Numbered from the stretch's first letter, positions 1-10,461 are shown. The stretch: DNA of 64,000 bases from JAUIAI01 sp041396585 (GCA_041396585.1 JAWKYG010000010.1:124001-188000), one strand, 5' to 3'. The notes: a model not told the origin generated them from the letters alone. Made by a program: numbers and translations.

Positions 1-2066
1 TCTGCTGGTTGTTTCTCGGCTGGAAGATCGCGCTGCTGGTGGGCCTGGGCATCCCCTTCTCACTGGCCGGCACCTTCGGCGTGCTCGACGCCGCCGGCCA
101 CACGCTCAATGTCTCGGTGTTGCTGGGCACAGTGATCTCGCTGGGTATGCTGGTCGATGATGCGGTGGTGGTGGTCGAGGCGATCTACTATCGGATCGAG
201 CGCGGTCAGGAGACGCTTGCTGCCTGTCTCGATGGCGTGCGCGAGGTCTGGCAGCCGGTGCTCGCCTCGATCGTCACCACGATGGCCGCCTTTCTGCCGC
301 TGATGCTGATGCCGGGCATCGTCGGCAAATTCATGTTCGTGATCCCCTTCGTGGTGTCCGTGGCCCTGGCGATCTCGCTGGCCGAGGCCTTCTGGATGCT
401 GCCGGCGCATGTCAGCGCGGTGCGCCTGCGCCTTGATTCACCCGGTCGGGCGCAGCGCTGGCGCAATGCGTTCAATCGGCGTATCCGTCTGCTTTATGGT
501 CGTGCGCTGGTGCGCGTGCTGCGTCACCCCTGGGCATCCGGCCTGGTGGCTCTGGCACTGGTCGCCGGAGCGGCGGGCGCCTTCGCCAGCGGCGCGGTGA
601 AGGTGCAGTTCTTCGCGTTCGACAGCCTGCGTATCTTCTATGTCAATGTGGATATGCCACCGGCCGCGTCCATCGAGGACACCTCGGCCGAGCTGGAGCG
701 CGTTGCGGACGTGGTTCGCGCCCGGCTGCGCGAAGGCGAAGCGCGCGCCGTCATCGCGCAAGCGGGCCTGAAGTTCACCGAGACCGAGCCGTTGTACGGC
801 GCCGCCTATGGGCAACTGATCGTCTCGCTGCTGCCCGGTGGCGAGGGCTCCCGGTCGGTGGGCGAGATCATCGAGGATCTGCGTGGCCCGGTGCTGGCCA
901 TGCAGGGCGTGTCGCGGCGTTCGTTCATGCAGCTCTCGGGCGGGCCGCCACGTACCCGTCCCATCAGTGTCAAGGTGCGCGGCGATGACTACGCCAGTCT
1001 GCGTCGCGCGGTCGAGGCGGTGACCATGATCGTGCGCGGCATCGAAGGCGCGACCGACATCGTCGATGACGACATCGCCGGCCGACCCGAGTTCCGTCTG
1101 CAACTCGATGGCCGCGCGCTGCGTGATGCCGGTCTGAGCGCGGCCGCGCTCGCGCGTCTCGTGCGTCTGAACGTCGATGGCGAGGTGGTCTCTGTGCTGC
1201 GCGCCGAGGGTGATCGGATCGAGGTCAGGGTCCTGGCGGACCGTGCGGCGGGGGGCCAGGTGGGCTCGCTGCTCGAGACTGCGCTGGTGCTGCCGGGCGA
1301 ACCGCCACGGCTGAGCACGCTCGGCGCACTCGTGGATGCGCAGGCAGGTCTGGGCCGTGGCGTGATCCGCCACTACAACCTGCGCCGGGCGATCACGGTC
1401 GAGGCCAACATCGAGGTCGATGAGCAAGGCCGCCAGCCGATCGATGGCTTTGCCGCCAGCGCGCGCATCCGCACGGCCTGGGCATCGATCGCCGCCGAGC
1501 ACCCGGGCATCGATCTCGAGTTCGGCGGCGAGCTCGAGGACATCGAGGAGTCGCTGAGCGCGATGGCGGTGCTGTTTCCGCTCGGCGTGGGATTGATCTA
1601 TCTGATTCTGGCCGCGCAGTTTCGCAGCTACTTCCAGCCCTTGCTGATGATCATCACCGTGCCGCTGGCCTTCGCCGGCGTGACCATCGGTCTGCTCGTG
1701 ACCGGCAATCCGCTGTCGCTGTTCACGATGTACGGGGTGATCGCGCTGACCGGGATCGCGGTGAATTCGGCAATCGTGCTGACTGACGCTGCCAATCGGC
1801 GCCTGCAGGCCGGTTTTTCGCTGATGCATGCGGTGGTGCAGGCCGGCCGGCGTCGCGTGGTTCCCGTGATGATCACCAGTCTGACCACGGTCGCCGGCCT
1901 GTTCTCCCTGGCGGTCGGGCTCGGCGGCCGCTCGTTGCTCTGGGGCCCGGTGGCATCGTCGATCGTCTGGGGCCTGGGAGTGGCGACTTTTCTCACGCTG
2001 TTCGTGGTACCACTGCTCTATGCGATCTTCATGCGCCCGTGGCAGACTCGTCATCAGGATCCCTGA
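1..2066 (+). CDS. RND-family efflux transporter permease, C-terminal two thirds (5' end outside window)
   Basis: Inner-membrane proton-driven efflux permease of the hydrophobe/amphiphile RND class, normally part of a tripartite drug or solute export pump. The open frame runs in from the left edge (first full codon at base 3), so the TTG at 9 is an internal Leu and not a start. About 687 residues are visible of a family length near 1030. Seen: the TM4 motif GMLVDDAVVVVE with the paired Asp residues used in proton relay, a hydrophobic TM5-6 block, a long periplasmic porter/docking region (roughly residues 200-510) and a final five-helix membrane block ending near FVVPLLYAIFMRP. The fusion-protein and outer-membrane partners would lie left of the window. 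The substrate cannot be told from this sequence. Confidence 0.93.
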   Translation, partial: CWLFLGWKIALLVGLGIPFSLAGTFGVLDAAGHTLNVSVLLGTVISLGMLVDDAVVVVEAIYYRIERGQETLAACLDGVREVWQPVLASIVTTMAAFLPLMLMPGIVGKFMFVIPFVVSVALAISLAEAFWMLPAHVSAVRLRLDSPGRAQRWRNAFNRRIRLLYGRALVRVLRHPWASGLVALALVAGAAGAFASGAVKVQFFAFDSLRIFYVNVDMPPAASIEDTSAELERVADVVRARLREGEARAVIAQAGLKFTETEPLYGAAYGQLIVSLLPGGEGSRSVGEIIEDLRGPVLAMQGVSRRSFMQLSGGPPRTRPISVKVRGDDYASLRRAVEAVTMIVRGIEGATDIVDDDIAGRPEFRLQLDGRALRDAGLSAAALARLVRLNVDGEVVSVLRAEGDRIEVRVLADRAAGGQVGSLLETALVLPGEPPRLSTLGALVDAQAGLGRGVIRHYNLRRAITVEANIEVDEQGRQPIDGFAASARIRTAWASIAAEHPGIDLEFGGELEDIEESLSAMAVLFPLGVGLIYLILAAQFRSYFQPLLMIITVPLAFAGVTIGLLVTGNPLSLFTMYGVIALTGIAVNSAIVLTDAANRRLQAGFSLMHAVVQAGRRRVVPVMITSLTTVAGLFSLAVGLGGRSLLWGPVASSIVWGLGVATFLTLFVVPLLYAIFMRPWQTRHQDP

Positions 2067-2113
2067 TTCGCGCGCCGGTGTCACGGGACGATGCTTCGGA
2101 GTGAAAACCCCAC

Positions 2114-3742
2114 ATGCCAGCTGCCCGTTATTCGACCCTGATCATCTGTGTGATCGCCGCGATCGTGCTGACCCTCTGCTGGCAGCTCGGTTTCTTTTCG
2201 GGCTGGTGGGCGGCGATCGCGGCAGCGCTGTCGCTGATCGGCATCTACGACATCATCCAGGACCGGCACTCGGTGCTGCGCAATTACCCGGTCATCGGGC
2301 ATCTGCGCTACATCTTCGAGTTCATCCGGCCTGAACTTCGTCAGTACTTCTTCGAGTCGGATACCGACTCGATTCCGTTCTCCCGCCATCAGCGTGCGAT
2401 CGTCTACCAGCGTGCCAAGCGCCAGCTCGACAAGCGCCCGTTCGGCACGCATTTCGATGTCTACGCCGAAGGCTACGAGTGGCTCAATCACTCGATGACC
2501 CCGGCGCCGCTGGGCAGCCATGATTTTCGCGTGGTGATCGGTGGTGAGCCGCAGCAGGGCGAGGGCGCCCACCACTGCACCCAGCCCTACGACGCGTCGA
2601 TCTTCAACATTTCGGCGATGAGCTTCGGTTCACTGTCGGCCAACGCGATCGAGGCACTCAACCTGGGCGCCAAGCGCGACCATTTCGCCCACGACACGGG
2701 CGAGGGCTCGATCTCGCGTTATCACCGCAAGCATGGCGGTGATCTGATCTGGGAGATCGGCAGCGGCTATTTCGGCTGCCGCAATGACGATGGCAGCTTC
2801 AGCGAGGCCTTGTACGTCAAGCATGCCACCGATCCCCAGGTGAAGATGATCGAGATCAAGCTCTCGCAGGGGGCCAAACCCGGTCATGGCGGGATGCTGC
2901 CGGGCGCCAAGGTCACGCCCGAGATCGCCGAGGCACGCGGTGTGCCGGTAGGGCGCGATGTGATCTCGCCGGCCAGCCATTCGGCGTTTCGCACACCGAT
3001 CGAGCTGCTGCGCTGGGTAGACCGCCTGCGAGGTCTCCTCGGGTGGCAAGCCGGTGGGGTTCAAGTTCGCGATGGGCCATCCGTGGGAGTGGTTCGCAAT
3101 CTGCAAGGCCATGGTACAGACCGGCATCACCCCGGACTTCATCGTGGTCGATGGCAAAGAGGGCGGCACCGGTGCCGCGCCGGTGGAGTTCCTCGATCGA
3201 ATCGGCACACCGATGCGCGACAGCCTGGTGCTGGTTCTAGCTCGCTGGTGGGCATCAACCTGCGTCACCGGGTGCGTATCGGCGTGGCCGGCAAGGTTGT
3301 CTCCGCGTTCGATGTCGCGCGGGCAATGGCGCTGGGCGCCGACTGGTGCAATTCCGGTCGGGCATTCATGTTCGCCGTGGGCTGCATCCAGGCGCAGTCC
3401 TGTCATACCGGAAAGTGTCCGACCGGTGTCGCCACCCAGGATGCCTCGCGCCAGAAGGCGCTCGTGGTGCCCGACAAGGCCGAGCGTGTGCACCATTTCC
3501 ACGAGAACACGCTCAAGGCACTGGCCGAACTGGTGGCCGCCGCCGGGTGCAACCATCCCGCGCAGCTCGAACCGCATCACATCGTCAGCCGTGTCTCTCA
3601 GAACCGCGTGCAGACCCTGGCCACGCTCTATCCGCAGATCAAACCGGGCGAGTTGCTCGATGCCGATCTCGAACCCGCGGTCTTCAAGCGCTTCTGGTCG
3701 ATGGCCTCGGCCCATACCTTCGAGCCGCAGCATACGTTCTGA
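2114..3742 (+). CDS. FMN-binding glutamate synthase-like membrane protein, with two compensating indels
   Basis: Resembles the stand-alone GltB-type FMN/Fe-S synthase domain proteins of about 540 residues that carry an N-terminal membrane anchor. Two hydrophobic segments lie in the first 50 residues. The C-terminal cysteine cluster (Cys pattern in QAQSCHTGKCPTG) would bind the 3Fe-4S centre. The frame slips at about 3029-3031 (2-base loss) and returns at about 3237-3242 (1-base loss). Between these points the conserved sequence GFKFAMGHPWEWF and DGKEGGTGAAP is read only in the third forward frame, so the uninterrupted 542-residue translation contains about 70 wrong residues in the FMN/substrate region. 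The net loss is 3 bases, so the stop is kept. It starts at ATG 2114, 47 bases after the RND gene. The physiological substrate of this subfamily is uncertain. Confidence 0.8.
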   Translation: MPAARYSTLIICVIAAIVLTLCWQLGFFSGWWAAIAAALSLIGIYDIIQDRHSVLRNYPVIGHLRYIFEFIRPELRQYFFESDTDSIPFSRHQRAIVYQRAKRQLDKRPFGTHFDVYAEGYEWLNHSMTPAPLGSHDFRVVIGGEPQQGEGAHHCTQPYDASIFNISAMSFGSLSANAIEALNLGAKRDHFAHDTGEGSISRYHRKHGGDLIWEIGSGYFGCRNDDGSFSEALYVKHATDPQVKMIEIKLSQGAKPGHGGMLPGAKVTPEIAEARGVPVGRDVISPASHSAFRTPIELLRWVDRLRGLLGWQAGGVQVRDGPSVGVVRNLQGHGTDRHHPGLHRGRWQRGRHRCRAGGVPRSNRHTDARQPGAGSSSLVGINLRHRVRIGVAGKVVSAFDVARAMALGADWCNSGRAFMFAVGCIQAQSCHTGKCPTGVATQDASRQKALVVPDKAERVHHFHENTLKALAELVAAAGCNHPAQLEPHHIVSRVSQNRVQTLATLYPQIKPGELLDADLEPAVFKRFWSMASAHTFEPQHTF

Positions 3743-3776
3743 GCCGGCAATCCGGGCCTGGCCGGCCGGATGATGC

Positions 3777-5491
3777 TCAGGACGGCGGCAGGCTCTCGTG
3801 GAAGACCTCGAAGCGCAGGCCACTTAACGCGCCAGGATCGGTGAGCCGGTAGATGGGCAGGCGCCGTTGGTAGCCAGGGCGGATCAGCCCGAAACACACG
3901 AAGCTGTCTGTGCCATCGGGCTCGAGCGCCTCGATGGCCAGATTCGCCAGCGGCTGATCCATCGGTACGATGAACGCACCGGGCTGAACCGCGAGCAGTT
4001 TCGAATCGATCTCGACTCTCACGTGGCGGCGATAGACCCCTTCGTATGGTTCGAGCTCGCGGTCGTCCTGGACGAGGCGCATCTGTTCGGCCAGGATCAC
4101 GGCCGCCGACCATAGCCGTTTCACCTCGATACCGAGGCCGAGCAGCGTATTGGCCGCCTCGAGTTGATGGCCCTCGAGCAGATAGGCCAGGGGCCGCTGC
4201 CGAATGCTGACCGGCAGCCGTTGTTCGCGGCCGGTGTAGTACACAGTGAGTTCGCGTGGCCGACCAGTGGCCAGGTCAGGAAGCGATGCTGGCGCAGTCG
4301 GGGCGGCAGTTCCCGCGTCGCCGATCGCTATCGGATCATCATCGCCGGCCGCGGCGCCGTGAATGGTGTCGGCCCGGATCGCGCGCAGCTCTGCGACCAG
4401 TCGGGGCGCATTGTGCGCGGTGGTTTCGATCAGGCTGCGCATGGCGGTGAGTTGCGCGAATGTGCGCCGCGCCAGATCCCTTTGCCCAGGCCGATTCCGC
4501 GCGACTCCAGCAGCACCGATACCTGGTTGATCAACCCGTGATAATTGCGTCCGATACGTGCATCGGTTTCGCCGAGCGCCAGGTGCAGGGGCGCACCCGC
4601 CGGGTGTCGGCCGCACCGTGTAGTCTCATGCACGCTCAGGCCGGCGGCGGTCACCGCAGCTACCGTGGGTGCGATGAACAGCTCGCGGGTGAGCTCGCGC
4701 AATCGCGGATGCACGTTCGCATTCTCGGGGCCGAGGATCATCAGGTCATAGAGTTCGGCCACGCCGGCGGGTTCGATCTGGCGCAGTGTGGCCCGGTGCG
4801 GGCGGTACTCGTGCGCATCGATGGTCAGCACCGGTTCATAGGCCAGATTCAGCTTTCGCAGCTGGCGCGACTCGGCCAGGATCTGGCGGATGCTGTCACG
4901 ATTGAGATCGCGGCCATTGGTGGCGTAGCGGCTGCCGTGGCTGGCGCCATCCGGATTGGCGCGGGGCACGATCACGACATTGATCTCATCGATCAGTTCC
5001 CGGGACGGCCCGGCGAGCTCGGCCGCGAGCGCGAGCGCGCCTTCGCCGGCGGCGGGTTCATCGCCGTGTTGCTGGGCCAGAACCCAGACCGTGGGCCGTC
5101 CGTCCGCGCGCAGCGTGGCCGCCCCGGGGTCGGCCGAGCGGGTAAACACCAGCATCGGGATGTCCTCGCCGAGCATCGAGCGCCCGGCCCGAATCAGGTG
5201 GACATGGTCGGCCTGGCCGGCAAGCTGCTCCACGAAGGCCATCAGCTCGCGCTGGTCGGTACGACCGTCGGCGCTGGTCAGGGCCGGGGTGGCGATCGCG
5301 GCGGCGGCCGCGGCGAAGCCCGGCGTCGGCTCCGCGGCCGGATGCAACGGCGATGACGTGGGCGCGATGCTGCAGGCCGGCAGGGCGGGCAACACACAGG
5401 CCAACAGGGACGCCAACAGCCGGCGGGCACGGCCCGCATCGTGCGGGCCTGGGGCGGCGGGGGTAGGGGGTGGATTCAGCACTGCGACCAT
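3777..5491 (-). CDS. M14-family zinc carboxypeptidase lipoprotein, one frameshift
   Basis: Predicted exported metallocarboxypeptidase. Translating from ATG 5491 gives a hydrophobic signal with a lipobox ending LPAC, then an M14 domain. The zinc ligands are visible in QQHGDEPAAGE (HxxE) and in LTIDAHEYRP, with the substrate-binding DLNRD between them. The reading frame breaks at 4478-4483, where the coding-strand A run after GIGLG is one base short. Adding one base joins GLGK to RDLARRTFAQLTAM and continues in frame to the stop at 3777, giving about 570 residues. An upstream ATG at 5608 is in frame but would put 39 non-signal residues before the lipoprotein signal, so 5491 is preferred. It converges on the glutamate-synthase-like gene and diverges from purB. 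Confidence 0.78.
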
Positions 5492-5625
5492 CTTAGCAGT
5501 GCCGGCGTGCCCCGCGCTGCGAACACCCCGCGCCGGCCAGCTGGCGGGAGCATCTGAGCGGCGAGGTTCGCGCGTTACCATTGACGGCTTCGTTCGCTCC
5601 GTGGGCACCAGACGCCCGAATCGCC

Positions 5626-6990
5626 ATGTCCTTCGCGCTTTTTGCTCTCAGTCCGCTCGATGGTCGCTACGCCGGCCAGGTCCAGGCGCTTGCGCCGATC
5701 TTCTCCGAGGCCGGATTCATGCGACGGCGGCTGCAGGTGGAGATCGCCTGGCTGATCGCGCTTTCAGACGCGGGCTTTGCCGAGCTGCAGGCCTTCAGCG
5801 AGCCCGCCCGGCAGCAACTGATGGGCCTGGTGGACGGCTTCGACGAGGCCGCGGCGCGTCGCATCAAGGAGATCGAGCGCGAACTGAACCATGATGTGAA
5901 GTCGGTCGAGGTCTATATCCGCGAACAGGTGGCCGGCTCGGCCGAGCTGGCCAGGGCGATCGAGTTCATTCACTTCGCCTGCACCTCCGAAGACATCAAC
6001 AACTGCTCGCACGCGCTGATGCTGCGCCAGGCCCGCGATGAGGTCCTGATGCCGGCGCTGCAGGCGATCATCGGCCGGCTGCGCGACCTCGCCCACGCCG
6101 AGGCCGCCACGCCGATGCTCAGCCGCACCCATGGCCAGACCGCCTCGCCCACCACTGTGGGCAAGGAGATGGCCAATGTGGTCGCGCGCCTGCAGCGCGC
6201 CATCGAGCGGCTGGCCGGCGTGCCGATCCTGGCCAAACTCAACGGCGCAGTGGGCAATTTCAATGCGCATCTGGCGGCCTATCCCGAGCACGACTGGGAG
6301 CGCTTCTCACGGCATGCGATCGAGTCGCTCGGGCTGGAGTTCAACCCGTACACGATCCAGATCGAACCGCATGACTACATGGCCGAGTATTTCGATGCGC
6401 TGGCCCGGATCAACACCATCCTGCTCGACCTCGATCGCGATGTCTGGGGCTATATCTCGCTGGGCTATTTCAAGCAACGCCTGAAGGCCGGGGAGGTGGG
6501 TTCATCCACGATGCCGCACAAGGTCAACCCGATCGACTTCGAGAATTCCGAGGGTAATCTGGGGCTGGCCAATGCAATGCTGCGTCACCTGGCTGAAAAG
6601 CTGCCGATCTCCCGCTGGCAGCGTGACCTCACCGACTCCACCGTGCTGCGCAATGTCGGGGTGGCGCTCGGTTACTCAGTGCTCGCCTATTCGGCACTGC
6701 AACGGGGCCTGGGCAAGATCGAGGTCAATCCGGAGCGCCTGCGCGCGGATCTCGATGCCGCCTGGGAGGTGCTGGCCGAGCCGGTGCAGACGGTCATGCG
6801 CCGCTATGGCATGACCGAACCCTATGAGCGTCTGAAGGCCTTCACGCGCGGGCGCGCGATCACCCGCGATGATCTGCAGGCGTTCATCGATTCGCTGGTC
6901 GAGTTGCCCGCACCCGAACGCGAACGCCTCAAGGCCATGACCCCGTCTTCATACACCGGCATGGCCGAAGCGCTCGCGCGCCGCATCTGA
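5626..6990 (+). CDS. purB: Adenylosuccinate lyase
   Basis: Cytosolic enzyme of purine synthesis that releases fumarate from SAICAR and from adenylosuccinate. 454 residues, normal for the proteobacterial long form. The N-terminus SFALFALSPLDGRYAGQV is the family start, which places the ATG at 5626, not at the in-frame upstream ATG 5581. The fumarase-superfamily signature appears as GSSTMPHKVNPI (flexible catalytic loop) and the His-containing region as RTHGQTASPTTVGKE. It reads intact, with no indel, and stands alone between the carboxypeptidase and the carboxylase gene. Confidence 0.97.
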   Translation: MSFALFALSPLDGRYAGQVQALAPIFSEAGFMRRRLQVEIAWLIALSDAGFAELQAFSEPARQQLMGLVDGFDEAAARRIKEIERELNHDVKSVEVYIREQVAGSAELARAIEFIHFACTSEDINNCSHALMLRQARDEVLMPALQAIIGRLRDLAHAEAATPMLSRTHGQTASPTTVGKEMANVVARLQRAIERLAGVPILAKLNGAVGNFNAHLAAYPEHDWERFSRHAIESLGLEFNPYTIQIEPHDYMAEYFDALARINTILLDLDRDVWGYISLGYFKQRLKAGEVGSSTMPHKVNPIDFENSEGNLGLANAMLRHLAEKLPISRWQRDLTDSTVLRNVGVALGYSVLAYSALQRGLGKIEVNPERLRADLDAAWEVLAEPVQTVMRRYGMTEPYERLKAFTRGRAITRDDLQAFIDSLVELPAPERERLKAMTPSSYTGMAEALARRI

Positions 6991-7021
6991 GCAGCAGCCG
7001 TCCCCGCCCCGGAGGGCATCC

Positions 7022-10000
7022 ATGATCGAAGGGCCGTTGCTGGTCGCCAATCGAGGCGAGATCGCGATTCGCATTCTGCGTAGCGCCGCCGACAACGGGC
7101 TTGCCACGGTGGCGCTGGCCAGCGCCGATGATCTGGCCAGCCCGCATCTGGATTTCGCCGATCGGCGCTGCACGCTGCCGGGGCGCGGTGTGGCCGGCTA
7201 CCTGGATGCCGATGCGATTCTCCGCGCCGCCCGCGAGACCGGGGCGCGCGCGATTCATCCCGGCTACGGCTTCCTGGCCGAGAATGCCGGATTTGCCCAG
7301 CGCTGCGCGAACGAGGGGCTGGTGTTCGTCGGCCCGGACCCGCAAACCCTGCGCCTGTTCGGTGACAAGGGCGCGGCACGGGCCATGGCCGCGCGGGCCG
7401 GGGTGCCCACCCTGCCCGGTACCGAGGCCGCCACCACCCTTGGGCAGGCACAGGCATTCATGGCCGCGCTCGGCGCGGGCTCGGCTGTCATGGTCAAGGC
7501 GCTGGCCGGCGGTGGCGGTCGCGGCATGCGCATCGCCCACACGAAAGACGAGCTCGCTGCGGCGTTCGAGTCCTGCGCGGCCGAGGCCGCCACCGCCTTC
7601 GGTAACGGCGCCTTGTTCGTCGAGCGCTATCTGCCCGGTGCGCGCCATATCGAGGTGCAGATCGCCGGCGACGGCCACGCTGTGACGCACCTCTGGGAGC
7701 GCGACTGTTCACTGCAGCGTCGGCGCCAGAAGCTGGTCGAATTCGCGCCGGCGCCCTGGTTATCTGCCGATCGCCGTGATGCCTTGCTCAAGGCGGCGCT
7801 GCGTCTGGCACGCGACGCCGGCTATCGCAACCTGGGCACGATCGAGTTTCTTCTCAGCGGCGACGGTGAGCTGTTCTTCATCGAGGCCAATCCGCGGCTG
7901 CAGGTGGAGCACACGGTCACCGAGGCGATCACCGGGCTCGATCTGGTGGCACTGCAGCTGCGTCTGGCCGCCGGCGCCAGCCTGCGTGATCTCGGACTCG
8001 GCGAGCCGCCCGCGCCCCGGGGCATGGCCGTGCAGTTGCGCATCAATGCCGAGACACTGAGCGCCGATGGCGGCGTGCGCCCCAGCGGCGCAGAGATCCG
8101 TGTGTTCGAACCGGCCAGCGGGCCCGGCATCCGCGTCGATGCCTGTGCCCGGGTGGGCTGGCGCCCGCACCCGGCCTTCGATACCTTGCTGGGCAAACTG
8201 ATCGTCCATGTCGATGAGCCGCGACCTGACCTCCTGATCATGCGCGCACGGCGCGCGCTCGACGAGTTCCGCCTGCATGGCCCCGCCAGCAATCTGGATT
8301 TCCTGCGGGCCTTGCTGGCGGAGCGCGATCTGCACGACGGCCTGCTGGACACCGGATTCGTGGAGCGACGGCTCGCCGGCCTGCTCGAGCAGGCCGCCCG
8401 TCCGGCACCGATTCCAGCGCCCGCCGAGGGCCGGGCCGGGCCCGGTGCCCGGGTCGATCGCGATGATCCTCTGGCCGTGCTCGCCTACGGGCACCAGCGG
8501 CATGACCCGGGCGGTGGCGCCGGCGTCTCGCTGTCAGTCGATGATCCGAATGCCGTGGTGTCTCCCCTGCAGGGCACGGTGGTGGCGATCGAGGTGACAC
8601 CGGGGCAGACCGTCGCTGCAGGGGCCACGCTGGCAGTGGTCGAGTCCATGAAGATGGAGCATCTGATCGTTGCCGAGCGATCGGGCCTGGTGCGCGAGCT
8701 GCTTGCCGCGGCCGGCGACACGCTCTGGGAGGGGCAGCCGTTGCTGGTGCTCGAACCGGGCGAGGCCGGCGCGGCCTCGCGCGCCGATGGCCCCGAGGAG
8801 GCTCTGGACACGATCCGTCCCGATCTGGCCGAGGTGCTCGCGCGCCGCGCATTGTTGCAGGACGAGCAGCGCCCGGACGCGGTCGCACGACGCCGCAAGA
8901 CCGGTCAGCGTACCGCCCGGGAGAATGTCGCCGATCTGATCGATCCCGGCACCTTCATCGAATACGGGCCGTTGGTGGTGGCCGCGCAGCGGCGCCGTCG
9001 CGAGATGGACGATCTGATCCGCCGCACCCCGGCCGATGGCCTGATCACCGGTGTCGGCAGCGTCAATGGCGGGCTGTTCGACGATCCGGCCGCGCGGGTG
9101 GCGGTCATGGCCTATGACTACACGGTGCTGGCCGGCACCCAGGGCGTTCACAACCACTGGAAGACCGACCGCATTCTCGATGTCGCCGAGCGCGGGCGCA
9201 TGCCGCTGGTGCTGTTCGGCGAGGGGGGCGGCGGCCGGCCCGGCGACATCGACTACGGCGGCTTCGTGGGCCAGAACACGTTCTGGCACTTCGGACGTCT
9301 GTCGGGCCTGGTGCCCATGGTGGGCATCGTCTCCGGGCGCTGCTTCGCCGGCAACGCGGCACTGATGGGCGCCTGCGATGTGATCATCGCCACCGCCGGC
9401 ACCAACATCGGCATGGGTGGCCCGGCGATGATCGAGGGGGGTGGCCTGGGTGTTTATGCACCCGAGGAGATCGGGCCCCTGCATGAGCAACTGGCCAACG
9501 GCGTGATCGATCTTGCGGCGGCCGACGAGGCCGAGGCGGTCGACCTGGCGCGCCGCTACCTGGGCTACTTCCAGGGCCGCCTGCGTGACTGGCAGGTTCA
9601 TGATCAGCGGCGCCTGCGCCGACTGGTTCCCGAGAACCGTCTGCGCGTCTATGCGGTGCGCGAGGTCATCGAGACCCTGGCCGATGCCGGCTCGGTGCTG
9701 GAGCTGCGGGCCGGTTTCGGGCGCACCATGATCACCGCGCTGATCCGCCTCGAGGGGCGCCCGATCGGCCTGATTGCCAATGATCCGGCCCATCTGGGCG
9801 GCGCGATCGACAGCGACGGTGCCGACAAGGCGGTGCGCTTCATGCAGCTTTGCGACGCCTTCGATATTCCGGTCCTTTTCCTCTGTGACACGCCGGGCAT
9901 CATGGTCGGGCCGCAGGCCGAGCGAACCGCGCTCGTGCGCCATGCGGCCCGGATGTTCGTCACCGGCAACAACCTGTCCGTGCCCACCTTCACCGTCGTG

Positions 10001-10363
10001 CTGCGCAAGGCCTACGGCCTGGGCGCGATCGCGATGGCAGGGGGCAATTTCGATGCGCCGTATTTCACGGTCTCCTGGCCCACCGGCGAGTTCGGTCCGA
10101 TGGGCATCGAGGGTCAGGTCAAGCTCGGCTTTCGCAAGGAGCTTGAAGCGATCGCCGATCCGCAGGAGCGGCGCGAGGCATTCGATCGCATGGTCGCGGC
10201 CACCTATCAGGAAGGCAGGGCGCTGGAGCGTTCGACCAGCTTCGCGATCGATGACACGATCGATCCCGCACAAACCCGCGACTGGCTGCTCGGTCTGTTG
10301 GCGGCAATCCGGCCGGTGGCGGCGCGCGATGGCAAGAAGCGGCCCTATGTGGATGCCTGGTAG
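7022..10363 (+). CDS. Single-chain biotin-dependent acyl-CoA carboxylase (biotin carboxylase, biotin carrier and carboxyltransferase in one protein)
   Basis: An 1113-residue protein carrying all three activities of an acetyl/propionyl-type carboxylase. Residues about 1-450 are a biotin carboxylase with ATP-grasp (LVANRGEIAIRIL start; glycine-rich loop KALAGGGGRGMRI). Residues about 510-580 are a biotinyl domain with VVESMKMEH, the biotinylated Lys being residue 544. Residues about 590-1113 form the carboxyltransferase (crotonase-fold) part, in which acyl-CoA and biotin sites lie in two successive halves (GSVNGGLFDDPAARV; later FGPMGIEGQVKLGF). These parts are usually separate subunits; one-chain forms occur in some Proteobacteria. 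The substrate (acetyl-, propionyl- or another acyl-CoA) cannot be set from sequence. It begins 31 bases after purB with a GGAGG site before ATG 7022. Confidence 0.92.
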   Translation: MIEGPLLVANRGEIAIRILRSAADNGLATVALASADDLASPHLDFADRRCTLPGRGVAGYLDADAILRAARETGARAIHPGYGFLAENAGFAQRCANEGLVFVGPDPQTLRLFGDKGAARAMAARAGVPTLPGTEAATTLGQAQAFMAALGAGSAVMVKALAGGGGRGMRIAHTKDELAAAFESCAAEAATAFGNGALFVERYLPGARHIEVQIAGDGHAVTHLWERDCSLQRRRQKLVEFAPAPWLSADRRDALLKAALRLARDAGYRNLGTIEFLLSGDGELFFIEANPRLQVEHTVTEAITGLDLVALQLRLAAGASLRDLGLGEPPAPRGMAVQLRINAETLSADGGVRPSGAEIRVFEPASGPGIRVDACARVGWRPHPAFDTLLGKLIVHVDEPRPDLLIMRARRALDEFRLHGPASNLDFLRALLAERDLHDGLLDTGFVERRLAGLLEQAARPAPIPAPAEGRAGPGARVDRDDPLAVLAYGHQRHDPGGGAGVSLSVDDPNAVVSPLQGTVVAIEVTPGQTVAAGATLAVVESMKMEHLIVAERSGLVRELLAAAGDTLWEGQPLLVLEPGEAGAASRADGPEEALDTIRPDLAEVLARRALLQDEQRPDAVARRRKTGQRTARENVADLIDPGTFIEYGPLVVAAQRRRREMDDLIRRTPADGLITGVGSVNGGLFDDPAARVAVMAYDYTVLAGTQGVHNHWKTDRILDVAERGRMPLVLFGEGGGGRPGDIDYGGFVGQNTFWHFGRLSGLVPMVGIVSGRCFAGNAALMGACDVIIATAGTNIGMGGPAMIEGGGLGVYAPEEIGPLHEQLANGVIDLAAADEAEAVDLARRYLGYFQGRLRDWQVHDQRRLRRLVPENRLRVYAVREVIETLADAGSVLELRAGFGRTMITALIRLEGRPIGLIANDPAHLGGAIDSDGADKAVRFMQLCDAFDIPVLFLCDTPGIMVGPQAERTALVRHAARMFVTGNNLSVPTFTVVLRKAYGLGAIAMAGGNFDAPYFTVSWPTGEFGPMGIEGQVKLGFRKELEAIADPQERREAFDRMVAATYQEGRALERSTSFAIDDTIDPAQTRDWLLGLLAAIRPVAARDGKKRPYVDAW

Positions 10364-10461
10364 GCCCGCGGATCGGTTCACCTGTCGAAACCTGGCAGGC
10401 TTCATCGCTGTCGGCCCGGCTGTTATGCTCGGGTCGGCCTAGGCACGGAGGAGCGGCCCGC

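Noticed and set aside
438..2084. 548-residue open frame antisense to the RND gene
   Set aside because: Rich in His, Arg, Gln and Asp as expected of an antisense GC-rich frame; no family pattern, and the sense frame is a clear RND pump.
8534..10405. 623-residue open frame antisense to the carboxylase
   Set aside because: Compositional shadow of the carboxylase codons; no motifs, no ribosome site.
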